Source: Actinomycetes bacterium
GTDB lineage: Bacteria > Actinomycetota > Actinomycetes > Actinomycetales > Demequinaceae
NCBI GenBank assembly: GCA_023411615.1
Contig: JAEYOR010000052.1
Span: forward strand, 1 to 56,033
Direction: 5' to 3'
DNA length: 56,033 nucleotides
Shown here: positions 50,988-56,033 of the stretch, piece after piece
Position numbering within the stretch: the first letter of the stretch is position 1
Layout: the number at the start of each line of letters is the position of its first letter
The notes under the pieces: generated by a model
Seen by the model: only the letters and a program-made list of their open reading frames with translations
Database searches by the model: none
What the model was told of the DNA's origin: nothing
Translations under genes and position numbers: made by a program

Positions 50988-52795
50988 CCGCCACCACCCA
51001 CCTGCGCTCTCTCCTTCCCAGTCGCGCCGACTATGCGCAGGTGCCGCGAACGTGGCGCTCAGACCTCATCGCCGGTCTCACCGTTGGAATCGTCGCGCTT
51101 CCACTCGCCCTCGCCTTTGGCGTGACCTCAGGTGCGGGAGCCGAGGCTGGCATCGTCACCGCGATCGTCGCGGGCATTGTCGCCGCCATCTTCGGTGGGT
51201 CACACGTCCAGGTGTCCGGGCCCACTGGCGCGATGGTCGTGGTCCTCGCACCCATCGTCGCAACACACGGCGTCGCCACTGTTGGGCTCGTCTCAATCGC
51301 CGCGGGCCTCGTGGTCCTCGCCGCCGGAGCATTGCGCTTAGGGCGCGCAGTGGGTGCCATCCCGTGGCCCGTCATTGAGGGCTTCACCGCAGGCATCGCC
51401 ATCATCATCTTCCTCCAGCAAGTGCCTGGCGCGCTCGGCGTCACGTCCACCCGCCACGGCCACAGCGCCCTCACCGAGGCGGGCCGATCAATCGCGGAAG
51501 CGAACGGCACCACCACGTGGTGGTCTCTCGGCATCGTCGCAGGCGTCGCACTCGTCACCCTTGTGCTCCTCAGGTGGGCACCGCGCGCTCCCGGATCGAT
51601 CGTCGCCGTTCTCGCCGCCACCGCTGTCACCATTGCGGCCGACGCTCCCGTCGCCACCATCGGCGCCCTCCCGCATGGCCTTCCCGCGCCGTCACTGCCA
51701 AAGGTCTCGCTTGAGGCGTTCAGCTCCCTCATCGGGCCTATCTTGACCGTCGCGGCGCTCGCGGCGATTGAATCTTTGCTCTCCGCCCGCGTCGCATCCT
51801 CCCAGTCGACCACCGGTCCATACGACGCCGACCGTGAGTTGGTGGGCCAAGGCCTCGCCTCCGTCGCAGCGGGCTTCTTTGGGGGCATGCCGGCCACCGG
51901 CGCCATCGCGCGTACGGCGGTGGCGATCCGCTCCGGTGCGCGCACCCGTCTCGCTTCGGTGACCCACGCCGTGGTGTTGCTTGCCGTCATCGCCCTCGGA
52001 GCGTCGGCCGTATCGCGAATCCCGCTGGCGGCGCTCGCGGGCGTCCTCATGGTGACCGCCGTGCGCATGGTCTCCCCGCGCGCCGTGCGCTCCGTGGTGC
52101 GCAGCTCCCGTGGAACTGCGCTCATCTTTGCGGTCACGGCCTTTGTCACCGTGTCCGTCGACCTCATCTATGCGGTGGGCATCGGCCTCGTCATTGCGGC
52201 CCTCTTCGCCTTGCGCTCACTCGCCGCCACCGCTGGTGTGCACCGCGAAGAACTGCCCGGGCCGCCTGTCGCTGGGGACGAGCGGATCGCGCTCTTCCGC
52301 ATCGACGGCGCACTGTTCTTCGGTGCGGCCGAGCGCATCCACGATCGCGTCACGTCCATCAACGGCGTGCACGTGGTCATCGTGCGCCTGTCACAAGTGC
52401 AACTGCTCGACTCAACGGGAGCGTCCGTGCTCGCCGACATCGTCGAAGGCCTCGAGGCGCGCGGTGTGCGGGTGCTCGTCAAGGGCGTTCAGGAGCGCCA
52501 CGCCCCTCTGCTCACACGCGTGGGAGTGCTTGCGAGGCTCGAGGAGAGCGGGCACCTTTTCACGAGCCTTTACGACGCCGTCGCCTGCGCCCGCGAGTAC
52601 GTCGCCACGGAGGCGGACCGGGCGGCAAAGCCCGACGCTCGGGCTGGCAACAGCGGCGGCCGGGCGCCCTCGCAAATGGCTCAGGACATGGCGCGAGTGC
52701 GCCGTCAGTTCCGTTCGCGCAAGACGAGCGTGCAGCACTTGGAACCGCCGCCGCCAAGCAGCAACTCGGTGACGTCAACGCCGATCGGCTCGTAG
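50984..52795 (+). CDS. SulP-family anion transporter with STAS domain
   Basis: A 603-residue transporter. The SulP core (residues 20-410, about 12-14 membrane segments) starts DLIAGLTVGIVALPLALAFG and has FGGSHVQVSGPTGAMVVVLA. The cytoplasmic STAS domain covers about 425-545 (ALFFGAAERIHDRV, VHVVIVRLSQVQLLDSTGAS). The tail of about 55 residues is disordered and is encoded opposite the end of the dimethylargininase gene (91-bp overlap). It transports sulfate, bicarbonate or similar anions; the substrate is unknown. GTG 50984, translationally coupled to the ArsR gene. Confidence 0.92.
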   Translation: MTATTHLRSLLPSRADYAQVPRTWRSDLIAGLTVGIVALPLALAFGVTSGAGAEAGIVTAIVAGIVAAIFGGSHVQVSGPTGAMVVVLAPIVATHGVATVGLVSIAAGLVVLAAGALRLGRAVGAIPWPVIEGFTAGIAIIIFLQQVPGALGVTSTRHGHSALTEAGRSIAEANGTTTWWSLGIVAGVALVTLVLLRWAPRAPGSIVAVLAATAVTIAADAPVATIGALPHGLPAPSLPKVSLEAFSSLIGPILTVAALAAIESLLSARVASSQSTTGPYDADRELVGQGLASVAAGFFGGMPATGAIARTAVAIRSGARTRLASVTHAVVLLAVIALGASAVSRIPLAALAGVLMVTAVRMVSPRAVRSVVRSSRGTALIFAVTAFVTVSVDLIYAVGIGLVIAALFALRSLAATAGVHREELPGPPVAGDERIALFRIDGALFFGAAERIHDRVTSINGVHVVIVRLSQVQLLDSTGASVLADIVEGLEARGVRVLVKGVQERHAPLLTRVGVLARLEESGHLFTSLYDAVACAREYVATEADRAAKPDARAGNSGGRAPSQMAQDMARVRRQFRSRKTSVQHLEPPPPSSNSVTSTPIGS

Positions 52796-53559
52796 CCAGC
52801 CTCTCGAAGTTGGTCCTGGAAGCGCGTTGCGGCAGCGGCCGTCACCACGTGGCGGCCATCTGACACGGCGTTGAGACCAAAGACGTGAGCGTCGGCCTCT
52901 GCCACCTCAATTGCGTCCGGATAGCGCGACCGCAACACGTCAAGGCTGGGCGCGTCAAAAGCCGGTGGGAAGTACGCAATGTGCTCGTGGCCCGGGCGAT
53001 CGTCAAGCACGGCCAAAGCCGTGTCGAGGTGATAGAACTCCGGCATCACGAGCCGCAGCGGAACCACCTCACGGTCAAAGACCTCGGCAAGCTCGGCGTG
53101 GCTTTCGCGACTCGTGCGGAAGCCGTGACCGGCCAAGATCGCGTTGCCCACGGGCAAGAGGTCACCTTCGCCCTCATTGACGTGTTGTGCCTCGTGGACG
53201 GCGAGGCCGTAGTCGGCAAACCACGCGCCGTAGGCCGGGCCCTCGGGCTGGCGCTCCGGGTAGAAGAAGGATGCGGTGTACGCGATCGAGTCGATGACGA
53301 GCCCGCCGTTGGCCGCGTAGACCATGTCCGGCAGACCCTCAATGGGCTCGATCTCGTGGACGGTGAAACCGAGCTCGACAAATACGGCGCGCAGGTTGCG
53401 CCACTGGCGCACCGCGAGCGACGTGTCGGTGGGGAGCTCCGGGTTCATCCACGGGTTGATGCGGTAAGAGACCGTGTAGTGCGCGGGCGCGCACATGAGC
53501 ACCGTTGGCGGTGTTGCCGCGCGCTCGGGAGGTGTGGGCGTCACCATGTCGTCAACCAT
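52705..53559 (-). CDS. Dimethylargininase (DDAH) / amidinotransferase-fold hydrolase
   Basis: A 284-residue cytosolic enzyme of the guanidino-modifying superfamily. PTVLMCAPAHYTVSYRINPW at the start, YAANGGLVIDSIAY, catalytic His in LVMPEFYHLDTALAVLDD and catalytic Cys in GGGGSKCCTLVLRERN at the C-terminus. It hydrolyses dimethylarginine or related arginine derivatives. The ATG at 53547 overlaps the Pmt stop (ATGGTGA); ATG 53559 lies 4 codons upstream and is used here. Its 3' end overlaps SulP antisense by 91 bases. Confidence 0.9.
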   Translation of the reverse strand: MVDDMVTPTPPERAATPPTVLMCAPAHYTVSYRINPWMNPELPTDTSLAVRQWRNLRAVFVELGFTVHEIEPIEGLPDMVYAANGGLVIDSIAYTASFFYPERQPEGPAYGAWFADYGLAVHEAQHVNEGEGDLLPVGNAILAGHGFRTSRESHAELAEVFDREVVPLRLVMPEFYHLDTALAVLDDRPGHEHIAYFPPAFDAPSLDVLRSRYPDAIEVAEADAHVFGLNAVSDGRHVVTAAAATRFQDQLREAGYEPIGVDVTELLLGGGGSKCCTLVLRERN

Positions 53560-55034
53560 ACGTGTGCCCGGCGGTACCACTCTGGAATCGATTCTGCCGT
53601 CCACACCGGATAGAAGAAGGCGCTGATCGCCAGCACAGCCACGATGAACCACCCCACGGCAAATGCGCGCAGCCGCGAGAATCTGCCGCCTAATGAGTCG
53701 GGTTGGGCGACATGTTTCAGTGCCCACGTGAGGGTGAGCACCACAAACGGAATCATCGCCACTGAGTAGAACGTGAAGATCGTGCGGTGCGCGTACGGCT
53801 CCCACGGCAGCCAGCCCGCAAGGGTGCCCACGGCGAGCACCATGCCGAGGCTGTCGCGCTTGACGATGAGCCGCCAGATTGCGTAGCACAGCGCGATGAG
53901 CCCGCCCCACCAGATGAGTGGGTTGCCCACCGACGTGATCGCCTCGACGCAGCTTGAACCCAAGCAAGATGCAGACTCTTTGCGTTCAAAGTAGAACGAC
54001 GTAGGCCGGAATTGGATGATCCACCCGGCGGGATGCGACTGCCAGGGGTGGGGGCTGCTGAGACCCTCATGGAAGTCCATCATCTGCTTGTGATAGTGAG
54101 CGAGCGAGCGTAGGGACTCGGGGAGCCACGTGACGCCTTCGCCGGGGTTGTCCTTGGCCCAACTGCGGCCATAAGAGCCGTCGGTGATGAACCAGTTGGC
54201 CCACTGCGCGATGTACACGGCGGGCATGATGACAACCGTCGCCAGCGCACCCGGAACGGCATTGCGCCACGCCGCGCCCCACAACCACCCGGGGTAGCCA
54301 GCCGCCCGCCTGTCCACAGCGTCGAGCACAACAAACAGCACCAGGAAAGCGGCCGCAAAAATCGCGCCCGACCACTTGACTCCCGCCGCGAGACCAAAGG
54401 TGACAATCGCAGCGAGCCGCCACCAGCGAATCCCCACGCGAGGCCCCGCCGGGCGGTCCGATGTGGGTGGATGAGCGTCGTACATTCGCTGGGCTCGCCA
54501 ACGATCTAGCCACAACAGTGCAAAGCCCGCCACCACAAAGAACGTGAGGAAGATGTCAAGAATCGCGGTGCGAGACAGGACGATGTGGGAGCCATCGACG
54601 GCGAGCAGCACGCCCGCGACGCCTCCCCACAGCGTTGAACGGAGGATGCGGCGCATGAGGAGCGCAATGATGAGCACGGTGGCTGTTCCCAGCAGCGCCC
54701 CGGCAAAGCGGTAGCCAAACGGCGTGGTGCCCGCCACGCGCATGCCCGCCGCGATGAGGAGCTTGCCCACCATCGGGTGGACCACGTAGTCGCCCTCCGT
54801 TTGGAGACCGGAGAAGTTGCCTTGGGCGAACATTCCGTTGTCCTTGTCCCACTTGCCCTCGTAGCCAAGTTCAAGCAGGGAGTAGGCGCCACGGGCGTAA
54901 TAGACCTCGTCAAAAACGAGCGCGCGGGGGTGGCCGAGGTTGGCAAAGCGCAACCAGCCCGCAACCAGCGTCACGGCCGACGCCATGACACCTGCGCGCC
55001 AGCGCCACAAGAAGCCCATGAGACGCGCCGACAT
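53541..55034 (-). CDS. pmt: Dolichyl-phosphate-mannose-protein mannosyltransferase (actinobacterial Pmt)
   Basis: A 497-residue GT-C enzyme. The catalytic first-loop acidic pair is in ALVFDEVYYARGAYSLLELG. It has about 10-11 membrane helices (for example VLIIALLMRRI, FLTFFVVAGFALLWL) and a large loop WLPESLRSLAHYHKQMMDFHE with HPWQSHPAGW. It transfers mannose from polyprenyl-phosphate to exported proteins at the membrane. ATG 55034 (MSARLMGFLW) is preferred; GTG 55043 is 3 codons upstream. It is divergent from rsmI, the usual actinobacterial neighbour. Confidence 0.93.
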   Translation of the reverse strand: MSARLMGFLWRWRAGVMASAVTLVAGWLRFANLGHPRALVFDEVYYARGAYSLLELGYEGKWDKDNGMFAQGNFSGLQTEGDYVVHPMVGKLLIAAGMRVAGTTPFGYRFAGALLGTATVLIIALLMRRILRSTLWGGVAGVLLAVDGSHIVLSRTAILDIFLTFFVVAGFALLWLDRWRAQRMYDAHPPTSDRPAGPRVGIRWWRLAAIVTFGLAAGVKWSGAIFAAAFLVLFVVLDAVDRRAAGYPGWLWGAAWRNAVPGALATVVIMPAVYIAQWANWFITDGSYGRSWAKDNPGEGVTWLPESLRSLAHYHKQMMDFHEGLSSPHPWQSHPAGWIIQFRPTSFYFERKESASCLGSSCVEAITSVGNPLIWWGGLIALCYAIWRLIVKRDSLGMVLAVGTLAGWLPWEPYAHRTIFTFYSVAMIPFVVLTLTWALKHVAQPDSLGGRFSRLRAFAVGWFIVAVLAISAFFYPVWTAESIPEWYRRAHVWLTTW

Positions 55035-55117
55035 CACGGGCACGAGCCTACGTCCTCTATAACCACTTGCTCGGACGGGGCCGCCGTGCGCCGCCGCACA
55101 TATGCCACGCTGGTGCC

Positions 55118-55957
55118 ATGACCGGTCGCCTCGTCCTTGCCGCCACGCCTATCGGCAATGCGGACGACGCTTCATTGCGGTTGCGGGCGGTGCTCGAGAG
55201 TGCGGACGTGGTGGCGGCTGAGGACACGCGCCGGTTGCGCGACCTCGCGCGGCGCATGGGGATCGAGATCCGCGGCACGGTGCTTGCCTTCCACGAACAC
55301 AATGAGCGGGCGCGGGCGGCAGAGTTGATCGACAAGGTGCGTTCCGGCCAGACCGTGGTGGTGGTGAGTGACGCGGGGATGCCAACGGTGTCGGACCCCG
55401 GTTACGGCCTCGTGAGGGCCGCGATCGAGGCTGATGTCCCCGTGACGACGCTGCCCGGGCCGAGCGCTGTCCTCACCGCTCTGGCCGTCTCGGGTCTGCC
55501 GACCGACCGCTTTGTCTTTGAGGGCTTCTTGCCTCGCAAAGGCGGAGAACGGTCCAGCGCCGTGCGTGAGCTCGCGAGCGAGTCGCGCACTCTCGTGTTC
55601 TTCGAGTCCCCGCGCCGGCTTGCGGCCTTCCTCGCGGACCTCGCCGAAGGGTTCGGCGTTGACCGAGCGGGCGCGATCTGCCGCGAACTGACAAAGATCC
55701 ACGAAGAGGTCGTGCGGGGCACGCTGGGCGAACTCACTGATTGGGCCGCGAGTCGCGAGGTGCTCGGCGAGATCGTCGTGGTGGTGGCGGGGCGCCCTCG
55801 CCTCGCAGCCTCGATGGACGCCATGGTGGCCGAGGTGCTTGAGCGGGTGGCGGACGGTGAGCGTCTTAAGGATGCCGCACGCGCCGTTGCGGAGGCGGGC
55901 GGTGCGAGCAGCCGTGAGGTGTATGCCGCGGCTCTCACCGCGCGCACATCGTCCTGA
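55118..55957 (+). CDS. rsmI: 16S rRNA (cytidine(1402)-2'-O)-methyltransferase RsmI
   Basis: A 279-residue SAM-dependent enzyme. VLAATPIGNADDASLR at the N-terminus, VVAAEDTRRLRDLARR, VVVVSDAGMPTVSDPG, TLPGPSAVLTALAVSGLP, and FVFEGFLPRK near residue 150 are the RsmI signature of the tetrapyrrole-methylase fold. It methylates C1402 of 16S rRNA at the decoding centre. ATG 55118 (MTGRLVLAATP) was chosen by family start. The complete gene ends 76 bases before the window edge. Confidence 0.95.
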   Translation: MTGRLVLAATPIGNADDASLRLRAVLESADVVAAEDTRRLRDLARRMGIEIRGTVLAFHEHNERARAAELIDKVRSGQTVVVVSDAGMPTVSDPGYGLVRAAIEADVPVTTLPGPSAVLTALAVSGLPTDRFVFEGFLPRKGGERSSAVRELASESRTLVFFESPRRLAAFLADLAEGFGVDRAGAICRELTKIHEEVVRGTLGELTDWAASREVLGEIVVVVAGRPRLAASMDAMVAEVLERVADGERLKDAARAVAEAGGASSREVYAAALTARTSS

Positions 55958-56033
55958 CGAGCCGGCCCCAACGCAGGCCAGAGCCCTCATCCAAACGAAA
56001 GCAAGCAGAAGGCCCGGCCGGGTTTCCCCGAGC

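Noticed and set aside
55958..56033. Terminator after rsmI
   Set aside because: CCCGGCCGGGTTT is too short a symmetric element without a loop, and the window ends before a full hairpin can be judged.

Overview
This window is high-GC chromosomal DNA from an actinobacterium. Gene content fits the order Micrococcales (a Demequina- or Cellulomonas-like genome is my inference): a DUF4032 - UgpC/MsiK block, cold-shock protein - DUF3027 - MFS synteny, solo groEL under CIRCE control, an IdeR-type regulator, the Glp - GNAT - SepX/GlpR divisome block, and an actinobacterial O-mannosyltransferase next to rsmI. Genes are dense, many overlap by 1-4 bases (ATGA, GTGA), and many start with GTG. Layout. 1-5.5 kb: 3' end of rlmB, a HAD phosphatase, a DUF4032 kinase-like protein, a sugar ABC-importer ATPase and a membrane Ser/Thr kinase. 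5.6-8.4 kb: two tandem copies of a MauE/DoxX membrane protein plus DsbA-like oxidoreductase pair. 8.45-10.6 kb: tRNA-Thr, a small SipW-type exported protein and a SipW-type signal peptidase fused to its own second signal peptide and cargo domain. 10.6-14.6 kb: ung, DUF3263, a LytR_C protein, groEL with two CIRCE operators, and a large terminator hairpin whose 3' arm lies in a 61-bp tandem duplication. 14.6-24.8 kb: csp, DUF3027, MFS, serC, manA, ugd, ideR, NlpC/P60, an aldo/keto reductase, then a c-di-GMP-I riboswitch in front of a two-gene diguanylate cyclase operon. 24.8-34.8 kb: tRNA-Arg, a very large degenerate helicase/nuclease-like protein, FmdB, 5-FTHF cyclo-ligase, the Glp/SepX block and an FKBP lipoprotein. 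34.9-45.6 kb is a mobile island inserted at the 3' end of tRNA-Ala(CGC). It carries a serine recombinase broken by two in-frame amber codons, a frameshifted ParB-like protein, paired immunity-like proteins with a divergent double-MerR regulator, a candidate defence operon (44-residue basic peptide, DUF1883-TIR protein, HEPN-like protein), a HigB / HigA-ImmA toxin-antitoxin pair, and at the right edge the frameshifted remnant of a Hin-type resolvase. 45.9-56 kb returns to chromosome: a P450, a secreted HExxH protein preceded by five 11-bp phased repeats, a DUF1648 - GntR pair with an operator on its promoter, an SDR, an ArsR - SulP pair, a dimethylargininase, protein O-mannosyltransferase and rsmI. 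The most interesting candidates are the small peptide/TIR/HEPN operon with a Shine-Dalgarno-sequestering leader hairpin, the signal peptidase-cargo fusion, and the c-di-GMP riboswitch that controls a cyclase lacking the inhibitory-site arginine. All identifications come from reading motifs by eye; no database search was run.
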